A DNA stretch of 64,000 nt from Struthidea cinerea. Taxonomy: Eukaryota > Chordata > Aves > Passeriformes > Corcoracidae. The DNA lies in contig VZTI01003364.1 in assembly GCA_013397865.1 (NCBI GenBank), positions 1,042,014 to 1,106,013 of the forward strand, written 5' to 3'. The stretch's first letter is position 1. Each line of letters begins with the position of its first letter. The notes under the pieces were generated by a model, which saw only the letters and a list, made by a program, of their open reading frames with translations, did not search any database and was not told the origin of the DNA. The position numbers and the translations under genes are program-made. Of this stretch, positions 39,440-48,801 are shown piece by piece.

Positions 39440-40317
39440 AACTACCACTGGCAATTAAAAAATGTTCTAGTAATTAAAGAAAAAAAATATTATATATATA
39501 TAGGAATTAGGACAATTTTCTTACATTCCCTAGGAGCTGTTCACAACTTAAAAAACACAACGGCACTTTACCTTCATCTCAAAACAGTTAAAATTCGAAT
39601 TACTCAAAATGTGTCCATGAATTGCAATTTTGCAATCATGATGATGCAAAGACCTTGTCAATTAGCACAAGAAGCTGGACAAAGCTTTAGGAAGATGCAC
39701 TCTTTACATTTTTCTCACTGGTCAGGTTATTTACATTCTCTAGCTCTGCCCCATAAAAACAGGACACAATTTTAATGTCAGCATAATTAATGTATTTCCA
39801 AAGTCTTGGATCCCACGTCACATGAAATTGTCTTTCAGAGATGTCTTCTTACTCTTTTTTCACACTACAGTTTTACACTAACAGCAAAATTACCATCATT
39901 AGGTGACCTAACTGTATTTTCACAATGTTTAAAAATGGTTGAATGAATCACTAAAAACTCTACCAAGCAGATCAAAGCATCTGCAAAAAAGCCATCATTC
40001 TATATTAAATTCTATTGAATTGGTTCCAAAACTATGAGTAGTCTTTATGAAACAGATTGGTAGTTTAATGTCTGCTAATCAAGTATGAACCTAAAAATCC
40101 AATCTGTTGTCACACTTTGCCACCTTCTTACCTGTTTAAATGTCTCAATGTCAATCCTGAAAGGATTACGGTGACGTATTTTCATCACTAAAAATTACTT
40201 CTGTTTAAAGCTGAAACAACACTGTGTGTGCCACACTGCCTCAGTGCAGTGTTGCAGATATACAGGATAGTCATGTTATAACTCTGTCATGTTTCAGAAC
40301 CATTAAGTCTACGTTCT
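39440..40317. other. Intergenic spacer between two solo LTRs
   Basis: AT-rich single-copy DNA with a short (TA)n run near 39490. Nothing else is recognised. Confidence 0.75.
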
Positions 40318-41200
40318 TGTCGGGGTTTTGGGAGTTCACCTTCTGGGGAATTTTTTTTCTCCCATGCATGTTACCACAGCAACAAATTGCTGGGTCCTCG
40401 GGAGAAACAAAGGAACTGGCCACAGTGGAGGGGTCCGGGGAGCCACCCTCTTTCACCTGGGCTGGCTGGCAGTGGGTGCTCTCGGCGTTCGTTCGGAGGG
40501 AGAGAGGCTGCCATCCGTCCTGCTGCCNNNCCGGGATTCCCAAACCCGCCTTTCCCTGCCCTGTCTGGAGCCGGGCTGCAGCCGCGGAGCCTTCGCTACA
40601 TCGTAGCTCCGCACGCCCTGCCTGCCGAGACTCCCGGGGTTCCTGCTGCACTCCGGAGTTTGATACATCTCGCCTGCCACCCGGGATCTGCTCATCTCTG
40701 CTGCTCCAGCCTGCTGTTCCCGAGGATCCGGCCGGGCACCGGGATCAGCTGCCCAGGGGGTTTGTGAGGCCTTTGTTCCATCCCTTCCCGGCTCGGCCGA
40801 GCCGCCATCACCGCCTGCTCCCCGAGCCCGCTCCGGAGCGCCCCCTGCAGCCGCGGGGGAACCATCGCACCCGCCCCGCTCACCGGGAGCCGCCAGCGCC
40901 CCTGCCGGCTGTGAGCGGAACTGCACCCACGGGGAAAGGGCCCGACAGCCGAGAGAGGCCGGCACTGGGTTTGTGGTGCTGTTCGCTGTTACTGCCATAG
41001 GTATTGTTGTTCTTTTGTGTTGTTATACATATATATATATATATTAGTAAAGAACTGTTATTCCTACCCCCTCATATCTTTGCCTGAAAGTCCCTTAATT
41101 TAAAAATTATAATAATAATTTGGAGGGAAGGGGGTTACATTTTCCATTTCAGGGAGGCTCCTGCCTTCCTTCACAGACACCTGTCTTTTAAACCAAGACA
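40318..41200 (+). mobile_element. CpG-rich 883-bp solo LTR (ERVL-like)
   Basis: It begins TGTCGGGGTTTTGGG and ends CAAACCAAGACA-like text (last ten bases AACCAAGACA), so the termini form TGTC/GACA. GTTCT precedes it and ATTCT follows, a 5-base duplication with one mismatch. The final 100 bases (TTGGAGGGAAGGGGGTTACA, GGAGGCTCCTGCCTTCC, CACCTGTCTTTTAAACC) are a U5 end I know from songbird LTRs. The interior (about 40400-40980) is CpG-dense, and an (AT)n run lies at about 41024-41045. It ends about 4.5 kb upstream of the GRHL2 ATG in the same orientation. Three undetermined bases lie inside it. Confidence 0.85.
40528..40530. other. Three undetermined bases (NNN)
   Basis: They lie inside the GC-rich part of the 883-bp LTR and are probably a base-calling or assembly failure in difficult sequence. 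The true length of the gap is uncertain. Confidence 0.99.
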
Positions 41201-43242
41201 ATTCTAAATGAGGAAAGCAAAAAATAAAGCTGCTCCTTTTTTTTCCCTTACATATTTCCATATTGCTTTGATGAATCTAAAAGAACTGCAAATCAGCATT
41301 TCATATAGAAAGTGCCACACTCAGCTCCACACCTTACCCTGTGGCCAGGAAATGCTTGATATTCCATGATCCTCCACATGGCTGAGCTGCTGCTGTCATA
41401 CATGATGTGGAGGTACTTGAGAGCTTGTGGTTGTTAAAAGGCTCCCAGCAGATCTGTTTGGGGAGCACAAATTGCAGTTTCCAGGCAGCATTACAGAAAT
41501 CCACGAGTACTTGCCATTAATCGCAAAATCTCCTATTCCAACAGGAATTTTATATTTCATTGTGAAGCACTAAAAGTCAACTGTTACCAGGATCATGGTT
41601 ACTTAGAATCACTTTCTTGAAGTCAACAGTGCACAGCAATTCACTCTTAGAGCAGAAGAATGACCTGTTTTGGGGTACAGGAAGGTTGCAGTGCAATCTT
41701 TTAAGCTTATTTTGATGTACACGATGGCTTCATTGAAGTCAATTGAGGATCAAGGTCTGCACAAATTCCAATATAGTTTCATACAGAGGACTACAAAGGA
41801 AGGGCTGTAGGGAAGATTAACAGTAAATGTTGCATATCACAAAACTAGTAAGTAGGTGGTTGTCTTTGAACTTACTGTGAGAGAATATATTTTATATCAA
41901 CAGACATCAGTGACAGAAAGACACAAATAAAAATATGTGGTAATCACTGCCTACTGAAAACAGTTGTTTTCAAACATCTGCTCCCTCACTGAACTGCTTT
42001 ACAACACTGTTTTGACATAAATATCTCTCCAACATCTTTTATCTCATAGACTTCTTTTAATAGTTTTCTGAAGTGTATTTTAAGTACTTGGTGCAATTAG
42101 TAAGCCTAGTTAAGCCTTATTTGTACACTTGATTTCCTTTACCCAGTGCTGGCAAGTCCAAACGACATTCACTGCTATGGAGTGAATAGCGTAAACATGA
42201 GGTAAAGCTTTCGACAGTTGAATTCTACACTGAATCCTTACAGTGTCACAAAAAACTATCAGCTACTGTGCAAAGAAGCAAGCACTGTATGAAAAACAGT
42301 AGTCTACTATTTTAAATATTTCCTGTACACTCCAAAGACAAGTCCTAGATTTTCAATAATTTATTGAGTAAGTAATGGCATGACTATACCATTTTTGCTC
42401 TACACAGCCTTGATTCTACAGGAAGCAAGACTGGTCTGCCCAGAAATAACATTATCTGATGTTTCACTGACTAAGAGATTAGTTTATAATAATCTTGTAG
42501 ATCATGAAGAATGAGCATCGGGCTGGATTAAGTAGGACTTGTTTGACCTGTTCAGCTAGAGGTGGACTCTGACAATTTGATTCCAGCCTGCAGTGTGAAG
42601 CAAAAGGCTCATCCAGAAAACTATGAGCCCTATGCCTGCCTTACTAGTTAAAATAATTTCAGAATATATTTTTCTATATAAGCAACTCCTAACTAAATAA
42701 GAGTTGTCATCTCCAACTACCTCAAATCAAGAGTTCATTACTGCATTTTCCACTTAGATGGCTAACTTTGACCTTGGAACTACTCCTAAGACAGTGAGCA
42801 GTAATTCAGTCTCCTGACTACCTCATTCTAAGAGAATCTCTCCTGAGAGCAGGCTGCTAAAGGCAGTTTTGTATTTGACCCAGTACTAGAACAACAAACT
42901 CCATTTCAGTTTGAGTTACAGTTTGGGTTTGGTCCAGGACTACAGATGGCATCAAATGCAGTTTTCTTTCTTGTAAAATCACATATCAGCAGCATTTCTA
43001 CCTTGGGGAAGGTGGCATTTTCAAATGTGCTCATCACTGATCTTCTTCTCCTTCTTCCTACACATTTCATATGGGAAAAAATTGAGGAGGGGGAGGGAAG
43101 AACACACAACAACATCCAAATGTTTCTTATAATTGAAAAATTAAAGAAGAGAAAGAGGATAGCTGAACTGGTGTTAATCCTATTGATGGTGCTCAAACAG
43201 GTAACCTTTTCAGGTCTCAAAGTTTCTTTCAGCATAACAACT

Positions 43243-43284
43243 ATTTGGGAAAGAAACCTTATCATTTGGGAAAGAAACCTTATC
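43243..43284. repeat. Perfect 21-bp tandem duplication
   Basis: Two identical, abutting copies starting ATTTGGGAAAGAAACC. Lack of divergence implies a recent event or sequence conversion. Confidence 0.95.
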
Positions 43285-43924
43285 ATTTCTACAGTTAACA
43301 GGGAGAGCTTCAGTAACTTAAACTGTTACGCATTCTACCACTATTTCTTGAGAACAGTATATAGTAATGTATTTGAGAGGTCCAACTTATTTTAAGACTA
43401 TATAGAATTCTGTATTCAAAATGACTGCATCATTTGCTATGAATAAATTGCTCTGTTTCTCTTGTGTTTTATGAAGCCTTATAGCTTCCTCAAAATGTAC
43501 TATGCAAAACAATTCATACAAGCATCGCCATGAATAATGGCCACGTTGGCAACTTTTGACTGGATTCACAGATTGTATAATAATGTTTCTGTCCCATGAC
43601 TGGTGAATGGAGAAAGAGAATGGCTAACTAATATCTTGTGTTCAATCAAAGGGTCATTGATCTAGGTAAAGTGTTTTTCTAATTCTGCTTAGTTAAAGTA
43701 ACAGAAATCTTAATGGGACTATGTTTAAGCTGACTTAAAACTGATTTATACTGAATTTGTTTGATTTGATAAGTTACTACGAACACAGATAAGGAATGAG
43801 ACCCAGTAATAGATATTTGTGCCTGACTGTGGTTCCATAATACCACAGACTTAGCAGAGTCAAGTTTGATTTCAACTGCAGCAGTAGGTAAATGAAGATG
43901 ATGCCCCAGACCATAACATGTTTT

Positions 43925-43971
43925 ATACATATGTATATATGTATGTGTGTCTGTCTGTATACATATATATT
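43925..43971. repeat. Compound (TA)n/(TG)n microsatellite
   Basis: ATACATATG, TATATATG, TGTGTGTCTGTCTG and ACATATATAT blocks follow one another. Confidence 0.9.
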
Positions 43972-44039
43972 TGGTTATACAAATATCTATTTCCATTAAT
44001 ATCCCTCCTACTATATTCCCCTGTCAAGGGAAATTCCTC

Positions 44040-44106
44040 TGTTCAGGAGTTGGACTCGATGACACTTGAGGATCCCTTCCAACTCAGGGTATTCTATGAT
44101 TTTATG
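44040..44106 (+). mobile_element. CR1 LINE 3' terminal stub
   Basis: GAGTTGGACTCGATGACACT, then GATCCCTTCCAACTCAGG and TATTCTATGATTTTATGA, is the last 70 or so bases of CR1 in sense orientation, including two 3' terminal units. Confidence 0.9.
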
Positions 44107-44839
44107 AAATCAAAGGTAGAAAATGGAAAACTCCCTTCACATGAGACATTATAAATTTGATGGGTTTGAAATAATTCAGGTAATTGTCTTGCAAAGATGA
44201 CTAAGTAACATAATGGTCTACTCCACATAATGGTGCATTCTTTACACATTCAGCTCTATTTGCACAGCAGAGGTTGTCAGCAGTCAAGTTGGATGCCTAG
44301 TATAGAAAGCTGTCTCCAGGAGGGCAGGCAGTAGCAGGAAGGATGAGTGCAGTCCTGACCTGTCTCTGATGGAGGAATGGGGACTGAGAATGGGTGATAG
44401 CAGATGGGAGTCTCGTTGCTACCCTTCCACTCCCTGTTCTCAAACTGACCCAGTGAGATCCTCTCCCCCACCTTCTCCATCAGGGTCATAGCTGCTGCCC
44501 CCACAGCCCGATCCTTGTAAACCCACTTTGGTCCTCCGGCAAAGTACACAGTAGGTTGTACTGGGCTGAAGGGTGACTGATGGATCTGCAGTCCTCTCAC
44601 TTCATCCCTGCATAACAGAGCCTCAATAAACACTCCATTCCAGCTTTTCCATTCTCTTCCAGCTTTCCCCTGCTGACAAATCAGACCCCTCAACACCCAT
44701 CATCAACATCCCCCAGTTCAGCTCTCAGATCCACACAGTGGGTGTCATCACCTGGCACCACCTCATCCTGCTGCCGTGAGATGCCTTCTGCAGAAAGACA
44801 TTCACCAACGTCAAACTCAGCTGGTCCCAACCGTAGTAG
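44107..44839. other. Unassigned stretch just upstream of the GRHL2 CpG island
   Basis: Its composition is unlike the AT-rich DNA on its left, and it holds long minus-strand frames (44277-44696 and 44690-44911) with protein-like composition. I recognise no family and no clear start or splice sites. It could be old repeat, eroded retrocopy, or non-coding sequence divergent from the GRHL2 promoter. Confidence 0.4.
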
Positions 44840-44902
44840 GGTCAAAAGAAAAAAAAAGGGGGGAAAAGGCCAGAAAGTCCCCAAACCCAAGAAAAAAAAA
44901 CA
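44840..44902 (+). repeat. A/G-rich low-complexity patch at the CpG island edge
   Basis: Runs of A and G (A9, G6, A9) separate ordinary DNA from the GRHL2 CpG island. Poly(dA) patches of this kind exclude nucleosomes; here it marks the upstream border of the island. Confidence 0.7.
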
Positions 44903-45318
44903 ATCTTCCAAACTGTCCTGCGAAGGGCGGCGCCTCCCTGGGCGTTATTCGACGGCAGCCACAGGCCAGTGGCCGAAGCCGGGGACTTCGGGCACGGAGC
45001 AGCCCGACAGGTGAGGCAGGCGGACCGCGGCCAGGGGCCGCCTCAGCCTCACGGGGCACCCACGGCCCTGCGCCGCTCCTCGCCTGGCCTCGCCTCCTCA
45101 GCGCGGCCGGCCGGGCCCCTCCGTCCGCGGCAGGGAGGCGTTGTTGAACGGTGGAACGGTCCGCCGCCCCAGCGCCGGCTCCCCTTTTCTTTTTTCTTTT
45201 CCTTCCCTTCCCTTCCCGCCGGCGGCGGCGGCCCCGCGGTGCCTCCCGGCGCGGGCGCGCGGTGCGTTCGTTACCTGGCGCTCGGCGGCGGCTCCTTCCT
45301 CACCTGTGCGCGCCTCTG

Positions 45319-45354
45319 CCAATGGCAGCGCACCTGGCGGCCGCGCCGCCCAAT
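45319..45354 (+). promoter_or_regulatory. GRHL2: Two CCAAT boxes of the GRHL2 core promoter
   Basis: CCAATGG at 45319 and CCAATCAG at 45350 are spaced 31 bases apart, about three helical turns, which is typical of NF-Y sites. No TATA box follows. NF-Y boxes usually lie 60-100 bases upstream of initiation, so I infer initiation around 45410-45460. CACCTG E-boxes at 45301 and 45331 interleave with them, so a repressor there could compete with NF-Y. Confidence 0.6.
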
Positions 45355-45491
45355 CAGCGCGCGGCTCGCCCCTCTCCCCGCTCCTTTAGTGAAAGAATCC
45401 AGCGCTGCTCGGGAAAGTTACCTGTGCGCGCCCGGCCCGGCCGCTCTCCCGTGCCGAGCCCCGCCGGCGCCCCAGCCCCGCCGCTCCCCAC

Positions 45492-45581
45492 ATGCCAGGG
45501 GGAGGGGGCTCTACCTGTCCTGCCTCGGCGGCTGGCTGTGGAGCCGGGAGGGGGGGGGAAGGAAAGCAGAATTACCAGTAG
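45492..45581 (+). other. Candidate upstream ORF (29 codons) in the GRHL2 5' leader
   Basis: An ATG at 45492 opens a 29-codon frame that closes with TAG at 45579, 120 bases before the GRHL2 ATG. It lies in the leader only if transcription starts upstream of 45492. It runs through a G9 tract, so length polymorphism there would shift its frame. The peptide matches nothing I recognise. If used, it would act as a translational brake. Confidence 0.4.
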
Positions 45582-45701
45582 CTCTGGTTCTGCCGTCCCG
45601 GGCGTTCACACGCACACCTTCACCTGCACAGACCTGAAAGTCCAGTTCCGCCAGGCAGACGGAGGCACCGGGAAAAGGGGAGAGAGTTCATTGGATCAAA
45701 C

Positions 45702-45721
45702 ATGTCACAAGAGACGGACAA
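45702..45721 (+). CDS. GRHL2: GRHL2 coding exon 1 (start codon, residues 1-6 plus two bases of codon 7)
   Basis: The exon encodes MSQETD and then the first two bases of an Asn codon. The ATG has A at -3, a good Kozak context. A textbook donor, GTAAGTGA, begins at 45722. I chose this start because joining to 58655 gives MSQETDNNKRLVALVP, which matches my recall of the GRHL2 N-terminus apart from one substitution. The coding part is only 20 bases; the rest of the exon is 5' untranslated. The transcription start is not visible but probably lies around 45400-45480, downstream of the CCAAT boxes. Confidence 0.93.
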
Positions 45722-46235
45722 GTAAGTGATCGCAGGCACGCGCTGCGCCCGCTGCGCGGGGCGGCCCGCCGGGCTGGTCGTGTTCCCCTTCGCCGGTGGC
45801 GGACGCGGACCCGCCGGGACGGCGCTTCTCCCTCTTCTCCCTCCTATAGCGACGCCGGACCGGGCGCACAGACACTCAGGAGCGGCCGAGGACGAGGCTG
45901 CGGCTCGCGGCCCCGCACCTCCCTCTCCACCTGGCCGTGGGGCTACGCGATTATTTGTTTAGCTCCCCTTTTAGTTTGGTTTTTTTTTTTGTTTATTTGT
46001 TTGTATTGTTTTGTTTTTTTCCCCCTCACCTCGAGGATCGCTTTTCGCGACAGAGAGCTCCTCGCCCTGGAAGAGCGGAGCGGCCTCCGCCCGCCGAAGG
46101 CCCCGGACGTAAAGTGCTTCTTGGCTTTTGTGTTGGCGCAACAAAGGGCTTTTATCCCCAAAGGGCCGGGCACGGCCATCTTCCTCCCCTCGGCTGGAGC
46201 CGGCGGGGCAGGGGGCCCGGGCGGCGGGGGGGCAG

Positions 46236-46236
46236 N
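46236..46236. other. One undetermined base (N)
   Basis: It lies in a G-run-rich part of the CpG island in GRHL2 intron 1. Local reading frames crossing it are unreliable. Confidence 0.99.
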
Positions 46237-48425
46237 CCGGGCGGCGGGAGGAAGGCCCTGGCTCGGCCCAGGTGCTCCCCGGCCGCTCCATGCGGCGCCT
46301 TCTCCCTCGCCGTCCTGACCTTGTTTTCCCGGCGGGACGCCCGGCCGAGCCCGCGGCTGCTCGGAGACCGGCGGGGTTAAAAAGTAACTTTCCTCGTAGC
46401 GGGGCCGAAAGAGAAGGATGAAGAGGAGAGGGAAACCTCCCGCTCCTGTCGGCCCCGGGCCTGCCGCAGCCCCTCTCCCGCCCCGGCCTGGCGGTAGCGA
46501 GGCCGAGACAGAGCGGCGGGGTGCAAGGATACTCCCGTTGTCTCCCGGTGCCTCCGGCTGCGGTGTTGGGTCCCCCCCCGGGACGTGCAGGACCGCGGCG
46601 GGGCCAGCGGTGGGCTCGGTGTCCCCGGGACGGGGAGCGCTGCCAGGAGCCGTCGGTGGGCGCGGAGGCCGCGGTGTGCGCCTCTCCTGCCGTCCCGGCT
46701 CCGCCGGCGCCCGGTGCCGAGCGGCCCAGGCCGGGGGTCGGGTATTTACCCCCGGTAAATAACTTGCACAGGCGATGCCGCGCTCCCGCCATGGCGGCGG
46801 GTGGCTCGGCGTGGCGCCCAGAGCCGCCGTGAGGCAGCCAGGCGGGAAGGCCATTTTCCCTGCTCGGGTGATTAGCGTTTCTGCAGGAGGTGGCTGGCGA
46901 GAGTTACGGGGTAAGGAAGATGGAGGCGGGAGGTGGCTGTTTTGTTTTACTGCTGCCCCGCTGCAGGTAGGAGTGCCCCAAACACGGGTGTGATCTCGGC
47001 TACGTGTGGTGTTGCTCAGGTGCCAGCCTTGGTTGGGCTCCCCACAGCCTTTGTGCCAAAGGAGGTGGAGAGGAGGAGCCTGATGTTGGAGAGAGGTTTG
47101 GTGACAACCTGCCTGTCAAGGAGTGAAAGAAGGAGATTACCCGACAAAAGAAAACAGCGGGGTTGGCTCCTCTGCTAGGGAAAAGACAGGACGGTTCACA
47201 GGGGAAAGATTAAACAAAAACTCTAGGCCTGGCCTTTTCAAACATCAGCTGACAGTGAGATTGTACAAAGGTAGCTATTGACATGAAATTAAACTTATTT
47301 GGGTAGGAGCTGAGAGTGGCGTTTAGGAGTTCATTTGAGCTAGGATGGGAACCAGTGCCTTGGGTGGCCAGATTAGAGCAGTAAATGATTAAAGTGCAAG
47401 GAAGGGAATAAGAATAGAGCCCTGAGGGGTGCGGGTAAGTGAAGGAGCAGCTGAAAGAGCAGTCGTTTAGTTGGGAGGGGAACTAGATTAACTGTGGAAG
47501 AGCTGACAAGCAGTGATAGAGGGCATCCCAAGGCGATGGGCAGTTCCAGAACTGCAAGAAGGTGAAAGGGGCCTGTAAATTACTTCCTGGCTAAGCCTAG
47601 TTGCCAGTAGTTTCAGCAGCCAGAAACTAGGCTGCGGCAGATCAAGGGCAGTTAATGGGAGTGGAAGGGGAATATGGAAAGGTGGGGGGTTCAGAAGAAC
47701 AACTTCTCACCGTAGTCGGCTTTGAATCAGAAAAACAGTGGAGAGGAACGCTAACTCATGTAAGAAACTAGGGCAAAAGTGGTTTCCCTCTGGGTCTGGG
47801 ATGATACTGAGATACTGGGCTATCCTTCCTTTCCAACAGGAACAATATGGCATGCGTGTAAAGCTTCTGAGACTGGAGCATTAATGCTCTTCAACCCGTG
47901 CTCTGTGTAGTGCTGCTGCTGTTACCACTGTGAGGAACTTAAGAGCAGTGCAGAGCATGCAACCTCAAGTAACAGCACTTACTCCATTGCAGGTATGCCT
48001 GTGATCTGTTTCTGGTTAAGGTGTTTAGAAAATTCTTAGGTGATAGGTAAGAGTTTGAAAAGGAAGTGAAGAGTAAAGAAATCCCTTGTGCTCTCTATAT
48101 GCAAGTGTAACATGAGAAGACAAATACATTTGTTTCCAGAACAGATGACCAGATGGAATGAGATAATAGACTGGTGTGAGGAGTTTGCATGGGAAGGGTT
48201 TTGGTGGTTTTTATTTTTTCTTTCTTTTTTTTGCTCTAATTATATCCAATTAGAACCTAATCCAGAGAGTACATTTTTCTCCTCCACATGGCCTTTCTTT
48301 TACTTAAAACCAGATCTTCCTTACAGGCAAAACTGGAGAGTAGGAGCTCATTATTTCGAAGTCAGTTAATTTGTCAGAGTCATTGGAGGTGTTTTTGTGG
48401 GGCTTGTGCTACTAAAGTGCTGGTG

Positions 48426-48801
48426 TGTTGCTGTTACGTCCGAGGTGCATAAAGAAAACGACACAGAGTCCAGGCTCATGAACAAGTGGAAGCCGAAGCT
48501 TTTCTTTAATAATTTTCTGACTACTATATAGGATAGATCGCAAAAAGTGTGTTGAATGGCAATAGGTAATTGGTTCCTCGGCCATCCCCTCCTTGAGAGG
48601 ATTGGCCAAGTCTTAAGAGACCTATTCCATAATATTTTCAAAGTCGAAGCCATAACAATCTTGCAAAACAACTTGCGAGTGCAAGAAGTTTATGAAACTG
48701 TGACCTTGTTTAAAATAGTTTACATAGGAAGGACAGTCTGCTCACAGAATATTGAGAAAAGGCTGAAGAATTTCTCTGCTTCTAGCTTTTTAGCACCTAC
48801 A
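48426..48801 (-). mobile_element. Solo LTR, ERVK-like family A, copy 3 (in GRHL2 intron 1, antisense)
   Basis: It is flanked by CTGGTG (48420-48425) and CAGGTG (48802-48807), a 6-base duplication with one mismatch. On the minus strand it begins TGTAGGTGCTAAAAAGC and ends ACAGCAACA. It shares GCAGAGAAATT-CTTCAGCC-like 5' text with copies 1 and 2, and has a CTATATAG TATA-like word. Antisense orientation within an intron is the arrangement usually tolerated, because the LTR polyadenylation signal then faces away from the host transcript. Confidence 0.85.

Larger units (their letters stand above)
41201..44039. other. Intergenic AT-rich DNA upstream of GRHL2
   Basis: It holds a 21-bp duplication and a TA/TG microsatellite. 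Frames at 42906-43395 on both strands mirror each other and are not genes. Confidence 0.7.
44920..46850 (+). promoter_or_regulatory. GRHL2: CpG island spanning GRHL2 promoter and exon 1
   Basis: Dense CpG dinucleotides and GC-rich sequence begin abruptly near 44920 after an A-rich patch, and fade after about 46850. The island covers the upstream promoter, exon 1 and the first 1.1 kb of intron 1. This is typical of a broad, TATA-less vertebrate developmental promoter. It contains eight E-boxes of the CACCTG/TACCTG type (45008, 45272, 45301, 45331, 45419, 45512, 45621, 45928). These are the sites expected for the ZEB/SNAI repressors known to oppose GRHL2. Boundaries were judged by eye. Confidence 0.88.

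Noticed and set aside
40224..41000. Plus-strand frame of 258 codons
   Set aside because: Lies mostly inside the CpG-rich LTR, spans three undetermined bases, and shows no retroviral or host protein motif.
42906..43395. Mirrored frames of 126 and 149 codons
   Set aside because: They contain the 21-bp duplication and oppose each other on the two strands; no protein family.
1..44900. The neighbouring gene expected upstream in vertebrates (ZNF706)
   Set aside because: I looked for its small zinc-finger coding sequence and found none; it must lie to the left of the window.
44969..45637. Plus-strand frame of 222 codons over the GRHL2 promoter
   Set aside because: Same cause: stop-poor CpG island sequence. 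It overlaps the CCAAT boxes and 5' leader and has no family signature.
45943..46854. Minus-strand frame of 303 codons (and an overlapping one of 273) in the CpG island
   Set aside because: Pro/Gly/Arg/Ala-rich translation in several frames at once, crosses an undetermined base, and ends in a T-rich low-complexity patch. GC-rich DNA simply lacks stops.
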